Below, in pieces: positions 1 through 13,230 of a stretch of DNA of 64,000 nt. The notes under the pieces were generated by a model, which was not told the origin of the DNA, made no database searches, and worked only from the letters and a program-made list of their open reading frames with translations. This stretch comes from Charina bottae (taxonomy: Eukaryota; Chordata; Lepidosauria; Squamata; Charinaidae). Where the stretch lies: assembly GCA_023362775.1 (NCBI GenBank), contig JALMGJ010000015.1, positions 13,502,501-13,566,500 of the forward strand. Reading direction: 5' to 3'. How positions within the stretch are numbered: the stretch's first letter is position 1; each line of letters begins with the position of its first letter. The translations under genes and the position numbers were made by a program.

Positions 1-460
1 TATATGGATTTTGGAAAGTTAATAACAGATTAAGGGGCCAGAGGGATTTGGAATTATAGCTCTGAGTTAATTAGAAGATATTTTCTCATGGGAAAATGGT
101 GACTGCTTCCGCTTCTTCACGATAAGGAGACCTTGAAGGTTGGACACTAGAGGGAGCTAGAGGATAAAGAATTATGGAGCAGATAAAGAATATGGAGCAG
201 AAATCAATGTTGCATGTTCTTGAATATTTACCTACTAAACTTCTTGATAGAATGGATCAATGGCTTGACAAGATGGACAGAGCGTGTTGTAATGAAGATA
301 TAGAACAGGAACAAGTTGCAACGGATGTTTATGAAATTACCTTGAAGGGGGACTTAACTGTAACCCAAATGGATCTGACTCAGCAGGAGATGTACAGCCC
401 CGGAGCTGCACATTCCCTAGTGCTGCAAGCCGCAGCCCCCTTCCACCCTCGCTGACAAAC
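1..460 (+). repeat. Possible old interspersed repeat (LINE-like reading frame)
   Basis: 174-455 is open for 93 codons with a Met/Glu/Lys-rich start resembling coiled-coil ORF1 proteins of LINEs. I do not recognise the family. It lies just downstream of the EDC4 poly(A) site, and no splice structure or conserved domain supports a cellular gene. Confidence 0.25.
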
Positions 461-667
461 CCAGCATTCGGTTTTCCTACTGGCTGACCTGCTCGCTTCA
501 CTCTAACCGTGACTTAACGGATAAGCCACATTTGGCTGGCCTGAGCCAAAGCAAAGCGCTGCGTTTTAGGAATGCGCTAGGAGCACCCCTGTAGGCGAGA
601 CCCAACCAGGACTTCAGGAACAGAAGGAAGAGCTTTCTCTTTTTCTTTTTTTTCCTCCAAAAAGTCA

Positions 668-673
668 TTTATT
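668..673 (-). promoter_or_regulatory. EDC4 polyadenylation signal AATAAA
   Basis: TTTATT on the plus strand reads AATAAA in the EDC4 sense, about 620 nt after the stop codon. The 3' UTR between them (674-1294) shows no recognised repeat. Confidence 0.75.
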
Positions 674-1294
674 GAACTTGTTTTTAAACATTATTCAAAA
701 ATGAAAGAGTAAGATTCTAGATAAAAAGGAAAGAAAAAAAATGTGGTGTGAACACAACCTCCCCCCCAACTAAAGGAACGGCCTGATCCGTAAACATGCT
801 CCACCACGCTGAGTAGCAATGCCCCCCGCTCCCCGGGTGGGGAAGGGAGCTTTGCAATCCACCCCCAGCCACACGCCGCACAGGGGGAGGCGCCTCGCGC
901 TGTGGCTGCCGTGACTCTACGGCCTGCCCCCTCTCCTTTGACCTCTTCCAGCCGGGCATGGAGAATCCTACGAAACCCCGGGGGACCCTCCCCGTGGCAA
1001 GCTCTCAAATGCTGGGGAAGCGGGACTCCGAACCCTGCAGTGGGAGGAAAGGTGGGGATTCGTGTTTCTGCACATCGCTCATACGAGTACAAAGAGAGAC
1101 TTGCACAGAAAGTAAGTGTGTTCTGGACTCTATGGGACTAGCTCGCTGGGCTATGATCCATCCCACCCGTTGGGCGTGGATGGGTTTTCGCAGCAAAGAG
1201 CTCAGAGGAGGAGAAGGGCAAAATGGGAAAAAGAGAAGCAGCCACGCTTGGTTAGCCATGACAGGCGCCGTTGAGCGAGAGGGGCCAGGCCTTG

Positions 1295-1487
1295 TTAGGA
1301 CATGGAGGGAGAGACGAGGCCTTGCAGCATGATCATCAGGCGCCGGGCAGGCTTGCTCACATGGTTGTGAGGCTCCACCTGCAGGAACTGGAAGAGCTTC
1401 TGGCGCACCTGGTTCATCACGGAGCCCATGTGGTCCCGGGTGATGGGGTCACTGTGATCAAGATGCATCACTGCCTCCTCCAGGTAG
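1295..1487 (-). CDS. EDC4: EDC4 coding exon 29 (terminal)
   Basis: Residues 1337-1400 ([20 protein letters not shown]...[11 protein letters not shown]) and TAA stop. Acceptor CTACAG. The exon continues as 3' UTR to the poly(A) signal near 668. Confidence 0.96.
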
Positions 1488-4400
1488 CTGTAGAGGGGGG
1501 AGAACACAGCCCAGAATAAGCAGGTCATTCTGGCTACAATACGGTCAAAGAGGGCCACATACCCTTGGCAACATTCCACAGAAGTGTAGGAAAAGGGCAG
1601 AATCCACCTTCATTAGAAGTCTCTGTCCTTTATGAATGCAAAGTTGTGGGCTAAGACATGTTTTGCTTTGATCATGGTTAACTGGGTCACAATCGCTGGG
1701 TCCATACATTGGGCTAAGCCTTCAATCATGGCTTGCAAACAGTAATGTCTGGGTTCACACAAGGCAAGCCCAAAGCAAACAGCGTTTCCACTTAGTGAGA
1801 TATGCAAACTAGATTTACATGTCCTGTGAAGCCACAGGTTGTTAAATGAACCACTGCAGCTAAGTAGACACAGTGTTAAACCCTGGTGTGCAAACCACAG
1901 TGGCTGGATTCATTGATGTAGCATATTAAGCCAAAGGCAAATAAATCACATTACGGTGTAGCATGATGTGTGAACCCAAACAGTATGTGGAGAATGCCTA
2001 GGCTGACCATATTTCAGGATGGCAAAACGGGACAGGGTCTTATGTAATATTCCGTATTCATGAAAAAGACAGGGGTCCCTGCCTCCCGGTCCACGCGATT
2101 GGCTCCCGCCTGCAAACCTCATCCCCCTAGTCCGCGCGATTGGCTCCTGCCTGCAAACCCCGCCCCCCCGGTCCATGCTATTGGCTCCTGCCTGCAAACC
2201 CGCCGGGTTTGAAAAACGGGACAAAATTGAGATTTTTATGAAAACAACCGGACGGTTGAAAAATGCTTAAAAAACGGGACTGTACCATTCAAAACAGGAC
2301 GCATGGTCAGCCTAACAATGCCTTTAATTCAACTCCCTGGTGGTTTCAGTTTCTATTCCGAGAAGAATTTCTGACATTTATAGATGCAAATGTGTGTTTG
2401 TGTCTGGCCAATGGCTGTTCAGCTCAAAAGCCGGAGAGGCAGTTGGAAACTGGTCCTCAAAGTTTAGTTTGGCTCCCTCCCACCCTTCATGGCCAGCAAA
2501 ACCAAAATTATATATAAAAAAATGGAAATACATGTTAATAATGTGCACACACGGTTGCTCTCACTTCATCCAATCCAGAATCTTTTTCTTTCTTTTTAAA
2601 AGCACCGCCTTGCCAGAGGAAGTATCTACTGTATCACCTGCTTTCCGAGTGAGGCAGGACGTACCTTCCTACACACACCACCCAATCACACTCACTTGAG
2701 TTTGAGCTCTGTCCGGGCGCCTAAATCTGAAGACAGCTGCTGAATGAGAGACAAGAGGACCGGCTGGGACAGTGGACAAGGGTGCTGCCCAAACACTTGC
2801 TGAGGGTCAACTGTCTCACAGACGTAGAGGACCAGATTCAAATCAGCTGCAGTGAGAGCCTGCAAGTGTGAAAAGGTGTATTCAGGAGATCCAGAGGAAT
2901 GCTGGGACATCTCGAGATAATTGGAAAAAGCACTGGGGTGGTAAAACACAGAATGGCGATCCACCTGCGCTCCATGCTTTGAAAGCTCACACCTACACTT
3001 TCAAGCATTGGTGGCATTCCCATCCCAAATGGCACAAGTGTCAGGGAATTGTTAAAACACCCAGGGCCACGGTAGAGGTTTCAACCTTGAGAAGGCAGAA
3101 GAATGCTAAGGAGTTACGAATCTCTTCTGATTAATCCTGAATGCAAAAGCAGAGTCCATTACCCCAAAGGGGCACCTTCAAGAGTGCAGGCCTTACTTAG
3201 GGATGATGGAAGGGCAGGGATGGAGAAAGGGTGGCACGTGGATATATGTGATACCAGTATGTTCAGGCTTAACATTTATACAATGAATTACACAGCTGTG
3301 TGCGGTATATGTTAGCTCAACAGCATACAAGCACCTGAGCCTTATAGCTGGAGTAGGCAACATATAGTCTTCCAGGTGGTTATTTTATTTATTTTATTTA
3401 ATTTTTATCCCGCCTTTATTATTTTTATAAATAACTCAAGGCGGCGAACATACCTAATACTCCTTCCTCCTCCTATTTTCCCCACAACCACCACCCTGTG
3501 AGGTGAGTTGGGCTGAGAGAGAGTGACTGGCCCAAGGTCACCCAGCTAAACAACCAGCCCCAGCCCTCCTGATTAACAGAAAAGGATGCTGGGAGCTGCA
3601 TAGAAGTGACATATTCCTGCCTTTGAGAGAGACTCCTAAAAGGATACCAGTAGATGTAGCTCAGCATTCTTGGTCTTGAAAAACCCTCAATGATCCCCAG
3701 AAGGCCTGGTAAGAAGACAGTTCCATGGGCAGTTGGAAAGACTACCTGGCCTCCCAGTCAAAGGATGCCTACCTGTTGGAAGGCTTGGTTCAAGTGTCCC
3801 TGCTGCAAAAGCTGCAGCATGTGAGCCTGCTGGGACTGGAAGTCCAGGTGAGTAGCAGGGATGGGCGTGCCTGCAGCTGAGCGCATCGCCTGCATGATGC
3901 TCGAGGTGACCGCAGCCTGCTGCTCCTTCATGGCCGTGCTCACCTCTCCCTTGATTACTCGCTGTACCTGAGCCAAGATGGACTCCTGCATGCTGGACAA
4001 AAGGTGAAAAAGAAGAAGAAAAGTCACAGGGATCCTACAGCACTGAGGGTGCAAAATACACAGGACAAAATACGTGTTCGGCACTCGCTCAACACTTCTT
4101 CTTTGGAAAACACCACCACACAGCAAAACAGAATAACTGGCCTTGATTCATCCCATCCTTCACTTGTGGCCCAAATACCCAATGAATGGCTTCATTCTAT
4201 CAATTTTATTTAAGAATTCCCCAACGTGGAGCTCCCCAAATGTATCAGAGGGAAACTCCAAAGAGGGCACCAAGGTTTAGTAGGAAGCTGTCATTTCTCC
4301 TTTGCAGGGCCTGAATAGGCAAGAGGAACAGCTTAGGTAGTTTATTTTGTGGAGTCACCGAAATTCTAGGGAGAATTTTAATGTAGATCAGTGTTTCTCA

Positions 4401-7400
4401 ACCGTAGCCACTTGAAGATGTGTGGACTTCAACTCAAGAAGTCCACACACCTTCAAGTGGCCAAGCTTGAGAAACACTGATGTAGATCATAGATTAATAG
4501 TTTTTCACACATTCTCTTAATTGCTCTGAACACGAAGACTTTTGGCAAGATGAGGGAAAGGTTTCCTTTCTAGATGTCGGGAAGCTTCCAGTGCTGAGAA
4601 GTCTGGCTAGTGTGAAGAAAAGGTAACCATCAAAGGTTACTGCGGCAGGCCAGGCAATTACAAAAGACATGGGTGCAATTCTCTCATAATCATATACAAA
4701 GGCTGTAATTACATCAATTGGCTTGTGGATCTTGTCTATGGCCCGCCAAAGGGACCCACAACTCTTGATCTGACTTTGGGCAAGTACGGTATGGACACTG
4801 CAACAGTATGTGATAATCTACTCCTTCTACAGATGATGCCCACCTGGGTTCCCACAAACTCACTTGCCCACAATGACATGAAGCTGATGCTGGACCTCAG
4901 AATGCACGCTGGCTGTAATGGTTGATGCCATTTGGTCAGTTGCACTCTGGAAGGAGTTGACCATCTGCCGGAGCTGGCCCAGCAGAGTGTCCCGGGCTTC
5001 TTGGTCTCGCGCCTTCTTATTCTTTAAGTGAGTCTCCAACTGCAGAATATCTATCAGAGAGGATTCACGAATGTTCAGCGGTACGACTGAAGCCTATTTC
5101 CTCATGTCCTCCATTTCCCCGTGCTGCTTCCCATCATCTTTACTTCCAATCCCTGGTAATATGTCTTACGTCTTCACTCTCACCAAAACATGGTGCCATT
5201 TTTCAAACTGTGCCACAAGGCATAGGAAGTTCATGAATTTACACGAACCTCATCAAATGTCTTGCCTGGATTTCTGCTGTGGATTTTCCGTTCGTGCAAA
5301 AACGTGCAATCTAGAGCCGTCTGAGACTTTGGCCAAAGTACTGGTAATCTCCTTTGATGGACGTTTTACCTGAACATTCTGTGGTTTCTACCAATCCCAG
5401 GGGAGAGGGCAACCACAGAGAAAAATGCACCCTATTCAAAATCTCATGGGAATCCCATTCAAGAACATTTATTTTGATCTTGCTCAACAAGATTAACCAC
5501 GATCTGTAAAGCCAAGATGAACAAAAAAACTCTTCTGAAACTTTCAAAAGAGTCTCCTGAAAATCGTTCCAGATGGAAGAGATTTCCATTGTTATGGGGC
5601 TATTCATGAGAATGTGTTCAGTAACGGCCAGCTGGATACTTCCATCAGCAGGGTAGCGGACTGTCAGAGACACATGGCCTCCAGTACAGAAGTTCTACTG
5701 TTAGACCCTAAGCCTGATGCCCCCCACCCCAAAAGCTGTCCATCTGCCATTTGCTTCACACCCTTTTGTAGACCATTACTCATATTTCCTGGATCGGGAA
5801 CAAACAGCAGGGAAACAGAAGGGCAATAAACAGGACGTACATTCTTGCGTGCCTTGCTTGAAGGTGTCGTTGATCTGCTGGAACATAGACTGGCAGCTCT
5901 TCTCAAAAGCAGGTAGAACTATACTCTGAAATGCCTCCCGAAATGCTGTCTGCATGGGCACCTGCAAGGTGTCGGTGGCTGCCCGGGCAATGGTGTCGGT
6001 AAGGTTCTGGAAACCAATGACACAGAAATCCCAGAGGATTAGCAAAACGATCTGCATGCAAGAGAGGTCACTAAAGAAGTGGCACCTAGTCTCTTTGGCT
6101 GAAGTAGTAATGCTAATACTCTAAGGCTGGCAGTAGCTTCAGGCTAAATGAGTAGCTAACCTGAACAGAAGCACCAGCACAGAATGTGCTCCTACATGCT
6201 CCAAAACAGGTTCCTTCCATAGCATTGATGGAGAGAAAGGTTGCTCACCTTCGATTTCACCAGTTTGGCAACGTTCTCCTTCAGTGTTCCTTCAATGGCT
6301 GTCAGCTTGTTTGCAATAGTGTTACTCAGCTGTCCAGTGATGGGATCCAAGCTCTTAGATACACCTGGTTAACAAAAGAGACCAAGAGACCAAATCCTTT
6401 CTGTCCGGAGTAACTATGTAAGAAAGCCTACTCCCTGAAAAACAGAGGGAAGGCAACATATACACCTCCAGGTATTGGAGTGCCCCTTCCAGAGTTTTAC
6501 TGTAATCTTTGAAACATTATCCTCCAAATAACTCAGGACCCAGTTCCTTGAGAGAAATAACCTAAGGGTTGCAGAACTTCCACTTCAATGCGCCCTCCAC
6601 AGAGGATGTTTTGCAAGCAGTTCATCATCTACTGTGCAAGACTTACACGGGGGAAGTGTCTTCTTCATCTCCTCGCGGATGGTCCTCTCCAGCCGATTGC
6701 AGGCAGCCGTAGAGAGGGACTGGGACAGATGTTGGGAGAGGTGCTCTTGCAGTTGGCCACTGCGCTGCTGTCCTTCAGCCAGAGCCTGTTCCAGCCTCCG
6801 CTCTGAGGCTAAGAGTTAAGGAACATGGGAAGGAAAGGGTGCACAGGCTATGCGCAGAGGTCCCAAAGATCAGGCTCAACGGCAAGACTTCAGATATACA
6901 ACTCAGTTGTACAAGGCTTGACAAGGCTCACATGTGGCTTAAGGCTCTCAGACACACGATAGGGCATGGCTAGCTAATAATTTTTAGTATATACTAGGAA
7001 GAAACCATTAAGCAGTTCTTTGCCCTTTAGCAACATGAAGGTGCAATTCCTTATTCTGACACTTCTTGCTTTTCAGAGCCAGCATGATGTAATGGTTAAG
7101 GTGCTGGACCAGACGATGGGAGACCCTGCCTAGGTGTTCTCACCAAAGAAAAGAGAGCCGGGAAACTGCTAGAGAGAAGGTTTCTCAACCAGGGTCCCAT
7201 GGACCCCTAGGTGCTCTGCGAGAGGTCACCAGGGGTTCCCTGGGAGATCACAATTTATTAAAAAAATTATTTCAAATTCGGGCAACTTCACATAAAAGAG
7301 GTAAGTTTCATTCTTTATTTCTAGTTTAAGAACACCGTTCATGCATATAGACAGGCCTACCCATGAAACGAATGTAATAATTTTGTAGCTTCTGGCCTAT

Positions 7401-8362
7401 ATTGGAGCCTGAATGTGCAGGGGTTCCCCGAGGCCTGAAAAATATTTCAAGGGTTCCTCCAGGGTCAAAAGGCTGTGAAAGGCAGGTGTAGAAACATGAA
7501 AGACCACCAGAACCCAAGCCCACTACCATGATCGCAAAACTCAATGCCGAATGGGACACATTCTGGCCAGAGAAGGGCCCATCCAGCCTCTTCTGGGGAG
7601 GATACGCTCCTGCTCCTGCTGGGAGTCGACCACCCGCTCGATGTGGCCCATAAGGGAGCTCTGCACAGCATCCAGGTGATCTGCGAGCCTCTGCATCAGT
7701 TCCATCTGATTTTGTCTCAGTTCGGCAATCTCCCTCTGCTGGGTCCTGAGCAGAGACCTCAGCTCGTCCTGGTATTCAGGAGCACCCTAGAGGGAGAAGG
7801 CACAAGATAAGCACCAGCACGCTGTGACTTTCAGTGGAACTTGCTATTTTATTTCAGAGAAAACCAGCTGAGTTCATTCCTGCAGTGGAGGACAAACTGG
7901 GCTCACTCAGAGCGAACAGCCCTGTTCGGGAGAATAGCAGAAAATATTCATAAATGATGCATATGAAGCAGCATTTGGGAAGAAACATCTATTTCAATTA
8001 ATGTCTGTTGCCTCGGGATCGGAAGAACTGCATGGAATGTCCATGTTCCAATTTGCCTCCTTAATACGGATTTCAAAATTAATTTATTATTAATTTATAC
8101 ATCAGTGGAGCTACGCTTGGTTCAGGCTAGACGGGGGAGCAATCAAAGGGCTTACTTTCTCCCGATAGAAAGTTTTAAGCATGTGAACAGATCACCTCTC
8201 AAAGTAACTATACCAGGTTTTAAATTCCCAAGTCAATCTTGGACATGGGTAGAAATGATCAATAAACATCCAGGAACAGAGCCTTAACAATTGATATCAT
8301 AACACAACTTATTAAAGCCCAGAGTCCCCCTTGGGGGAGATGGAGCGGTGATATAAATAGAT

Positions 8363-8399
<37 letters not shown>

Positions 8400-9057
8400 G
8401 TAGGTAGGGAGGGAGGGAGGGAGGGAGGGAGGGAGGGACATGGTCTAGAGATGCCCTTCATCTTCTCTTCACCTTGTTAATTTTATCCCTCAATCCCAAA
8501 CCTCTGCAATTCTGGAGAAGGAGGACGAAGGGACAGGAAGGTGTTTCTTATGGGGAAGAGAAACCACAAAAAAATAAAAAGCTTGCACTAACCTGCTGAT
8601 CAAAGGACCTTGGGGACTGTGCTGCATCCCTAGAACTGAAGAAAAGGTGTTAGTGATGCGCTGTCAGGGAGATCAAGTTGAAACAAGTATCATTACAACT
8701 TCAATGTAGATGGCACTTCCCTAAGTCAAAAACAACAGTTTCAATATTGTCTTCTGATAATTTCTCACCCCAATAACTGAGTCAAGGACCTGTTTTCCCA
8801 ACACCATGAAATAGAAGGACAACAACAAATAATGGAGGTACATAAGTAAAAAGTCCAAGGTCAAATTCCTAACCTAACAAAAATAGCAGTCTTGTCCAAT
8901 TTGGTGCCTCCCCAGATGTGTGATGGTACAACTCTTTGTAAAGATGCAAGGAGGCTGACATTTTAAAATAGGTTGAACTGTAATGGTGGGCTTGGATATC
9001 ATTTTTGATAGATAGATAGATGGATGGATGGATGGATGGATGGATGGATGGATGGAT

Positions 9058-9092
<35 letters not shown>

Positions 9093-9329
9093 GATAGATA
9101 GATGAGAAACTAGCTAGTGTCTTAAACGTGTCCTAGTATTCAATACATGTTATTCCTGTTTTAATGTTTTGAGCTCATGGCAGAACTGTAATTCCAACAG
9201 AAGACTTTCTATTTGGCAGTGCCACCTTTTGGCCACTGTGCTCTGTAAGCAAGGCAGTGAATGGCGACACCCCTGGTGAAAGAGGGTACAGATGTTTTGA
9301 CTGTGAGCCTAAAAATCTTAAGAAAATGA

Positions 9330-9361
<32 letters not shown>

Positions 9362-12300
9362 TGTGTGTGTAAGTGTATGCATGTGTTTATGTCCACCCAC
9401 CCACCCACCCATCTTAGATTGGTTGCTACTGGAATGTCACGGTTTCCAACCATATAAGAAATACACCAACCTGTCGTCCTTCTTCCCCTTCCTCTTCAGC
9501 TTTGGGGAGGCTCGAGGAGAAACTTTGGCCTTCCAGTCTTTCACTGGCAGCCGCTGGGCAGTCACTTTGGTTGTGAACCCACCCGAAGTGGAAGCCAAGC
9601 TCGCCACTTCGTCGTCATGATCGCTGCAGAGGGAAGAGAACAGGCAGTCAGCTTGCCAGAAGTCCCGGCAGATGATGGCACAACAGCAGTCTCAGATCAA
9701 CTTCAGCTCAGCAGTGGAATAAGGGGGCAATCATGTAGGGTGACATTGTGCTATTATTTTGCCTCCCAAAGAAGCAGCTGACGGATCAGTTTTCTCTAAC
9801 GTGGCACCCTCTGGGGTGTACTATTCAAACCTGTATGGAGGACGTCAGGCTAGGGAAAGTGGTTATCAACATCTCAAGGTGCAGCACAGGTAGCTTCCTT
9901 CTTCACCAAGAGAGCAGGGCATCAACGCAGCCTTAAAGTCAATTTTAGGGTTTGGTTTCCTACCGTTATGGATATTGACAATTCAATCAACTTTCAGATG
10001 AATGAATTCAGGGTACTCTCCATCCAAATCCCAGTACCTTCACTTTGGATTTCCGTATTTCTCTGACCGTTATCAGGCTGCAAAGGAATACCTATGCGGT
10101 CTCAGATAGGAGCGTATGAATATATAATTTGGAGATTCGACCCGGTCAAATCTGTGAATCAGATTTCCAGATGTCAAGTCAAAATGATGGTTCAACGGGG
10201 ACATCGCAGAGAATTGGATCAATTTCCTATATCGGATTTCAATTCCAAATCAAATGAGCTATCCAAATCAAATTTTGCCTGATTTGCTGACTTTTCATCT
10301 CTAGAGCAGAAGGCATCTGCTTGTGCAGGAACCTTTAAAAGGCTAGAACAGTCCTCTGAGAACTGAAGCCCAGGTCTCCATTTCTTAAGATGCTAGGGAA
10401 GAAAACTGACCGTGTCCAGACGACTGTATTCAATATTCCTGGGATTTTATACCAGGCAGCACTTTCCCCAAATTCATCTGTTTTGCTGTGCCAGAAGCTT
10501 CAAGCGAGGAAGAGAGAACTGTATGCAGCCCATACCTCTGCTCGGCGCTAGCATCTTGGCTGTCATGCTGCAGCAGGCGGTAGCTGTGCCTGTGGCAAGA
10601 GCTCTTATGCTTCTCTTCCACTTCATTCCTGGGGCTGCACGGGAAAAAAAATCAGGGGGGGCAAGTTGCATCAAAGCCAAATGTATTCATGCCCCAAGAG
10701 TTAAGCACTTGGGCACACAACACCCCCTGGAGCTTTCCTTTCTGCCTAAAACGCTCTACAGGATTCCAATTTTAACCCTAACCCAAACACGGTCCTTAGA
10801 AGCGTATTTGGTTTCTCAATCTTGGCAACTTTAAGAAGTCTGGATTTCATCTCCCAGAATTCCCCAGCCAGCATAACCAGGTCTCTATTTCTTAATGCTG
10901 GCTGGGGAATTCTGGGAGTTGAAGTCCAGACATCTTAAAGTTGCCAAGGTCGAGAAGCACTGTCTTGGACAACAGGCTGTTTAGGAGAAAGAGGCAAAAT
11001 AGCTCTCAATTGGAGGTCACAATACAGGAAGTACAGGAAGATGGAGGGGCCCAGCCCAGGACTGAGCATATGCTTTCCACCAGAAGAGTCACAGATTAGC
11101 TCCCTGCCATCTCCAAAAGGGGAAAGTAACTTGGTAGGTTGGCAAAGATCTCTCTGTCCCCAGGAGAGCCATTCCATCTTTCTGTATCCTGAACAGCAGG
11201 GTCGATGGACAAGGGTCTGATACGTTATTACTTCTTTCCTTATTTAAAGCATTTATAGTCCTGGACGAGCTTTCATTGTAATTCAACCCACATGGTCCTG
11301 CTCTCAGGACGTGGCACAGAAACAAAAGATGAGGGGAGGGGGAAGGGGGAAAGGAAAACATGGTAACCACGCACCTACTCTTAAAGTTTAATAATCCCTC
11401 TGATTTTTCTATGATAGATGCCCGTGTTCTTACATAGAGAAGAGGGCTGGATGTTCAAGTGTTCTTTTTATTGTAGGGCAACCACAAGAACCAAGTAAGG
11501 GATGGTCAAGATGGGGCATCCTCACCCCAGGGAAGAGGGACGGAGGCTGGGGTTACCTGTCTGCCATGCTGTTCCTGGTCTCCCTGGTGATGTCAGGGGC
11601 AGCCGGCCACGGCTGACTCACCCCGCTATCCAACGCCACGTTTTCCTGAGGTAAGGCTGTCTCCAGCAGCGACGGAGTGGTCAACATGTCCACCTCGTTG
11701 GGGGCCATGTCCAAGGAGTGATGGCTCGGCTCCGAGCTGTGACGGTTCCGCGGGGAGAGCAAGTGCAGGGCTGAGGCTGCGGAAGCCATGCTGTCTGTGT
11801 GACGGCCGGAGTCCAGAATTTCCACAGGGGGGCCGGAAGGGGCTGCACCGAAGTTGCGCTGCAGGGTCTCTGAGGCGATTTCAGGGATGTCCTGGGACAT
11901 GGCGGTTGAGGCTGAGGAAATGACATCTGGGGAGCGCTCGCGAGTTGGGGAGGACTGGGGCACCACCAGAGGCTCCACTTCCCCCTGCTCCAGAGCCAGA
12001 GGAGGGTTCCCTGAGGAAACCTTGGGAGGAAATGCGAAGACGTTGTCAGCCCTCCCAGGTAAACCAGACGGTTAACACGACCAGGTGAGCTAATTCTACT
12101 TTGTTGTAAGGCTACCTTAACAGAATCCTGCAAGTCTGAAAGTACAAATCTCCCTCCCTCCCTCCCTCTTTATCGCCTGAGTGTTCAGGGCGGGTCTTTC
12201 CTAAGTTTCTTCTTTAGACCGTTTCCCTCTCTTCCCGACTCCCTTTCCTTTTATCTGATTGTTCCCTAGGCAGCATCTCTTCCCTCCGTTCTTCAAGGTC

Positions 12301-13197
12301 GCCCTCACATTTCATCACAGAAGTTGATTCTCTTGTAGCAAGCTACTCCTCCTTCCAGGATCCTATGAAGTTACTCCCAACATCTCCTGCCTACTTTCCC
12401 CTTTCCATCACTATGTATGCCTGGATGATAATGACGATGGTTTAGTTCACAAAATGCAGGATGGGGGACACATATCTTCAGAACAGTACATATATAGCTA
12501 ATACAGGAAAAAGGATTTGAAAGATCTGAATAGAGTAATTGTGTAACTACAGTCTAACTGTGTAAGTCTTTTTTTAAATTATATGATCATTCCGCATTTT
12601 CATCAAGGCGTTCAGGATAGTCCCTGTGGTTCCCGGATATTATTCTCACGATAATTCAGCAATGAAGGCTCGTAAGAGACGGATTCCAAGTTCACTCACT
12701 GAGTTTCACAGCTGAGCAAGAACCAGAACTCAGGTCATCATGGTCACCATACAACACCTCAGCCTGGAATTTCCCAATCTGGGGGGAGGCTATATTCAGC
12801 CACAAAATCTACCGAAGGCCATGCTGTCTGGGGTGTGTGTGTGTGTGTGTGTGTTATAATTTAGAAGGCAGCAGATTGGGAAGAGTAGGACTCATCCGTC
12901 CACTGCACCGGTTCTATTGCACAGTGACTACTGTTCTTAGGAAAGATCCCACCATAAAGCGATGTGAAAGAACTGGCAGCTACTTGCATACAGAGGTAAA
13001 AAAATGGCTAATGAGAGAATTCTAGGACTGACAGATCCATCCTTGAAACAATGCCATCTTGTGGGTACCAGGAGGTGTGCCTTCTCAGTGGTGGTTCCTG
13101 CCCTTTGGAATGATCTCCCCCCCGCCCCCGACACACAAATATGGCTGGCTCCAACTCTGCAGGCCTTTACGAGTTGGGCAGCCATATAAATGCTTTA

Positions 13198-13230
<33 letters not shown>

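Noticed and set aside
691..1332. Overlapping frames at the left end (133, 124 and 94 codons)
   Set aside because: They lie in the EDC4 3' UTR and terminal exon, and only the exon 29 frame matches a known protein.
8340..9105. Regularly spaced short repeats, CRISPR-like at first glance
   Set aside because: Uninterrupted tetranucleotide microsatellites without spacers, in a vertebrate intron.
9175..9457. Frames encoding Thr-His or Val-Cys repeats
   Set aside because: Translation of the TG/CA microsatellite.
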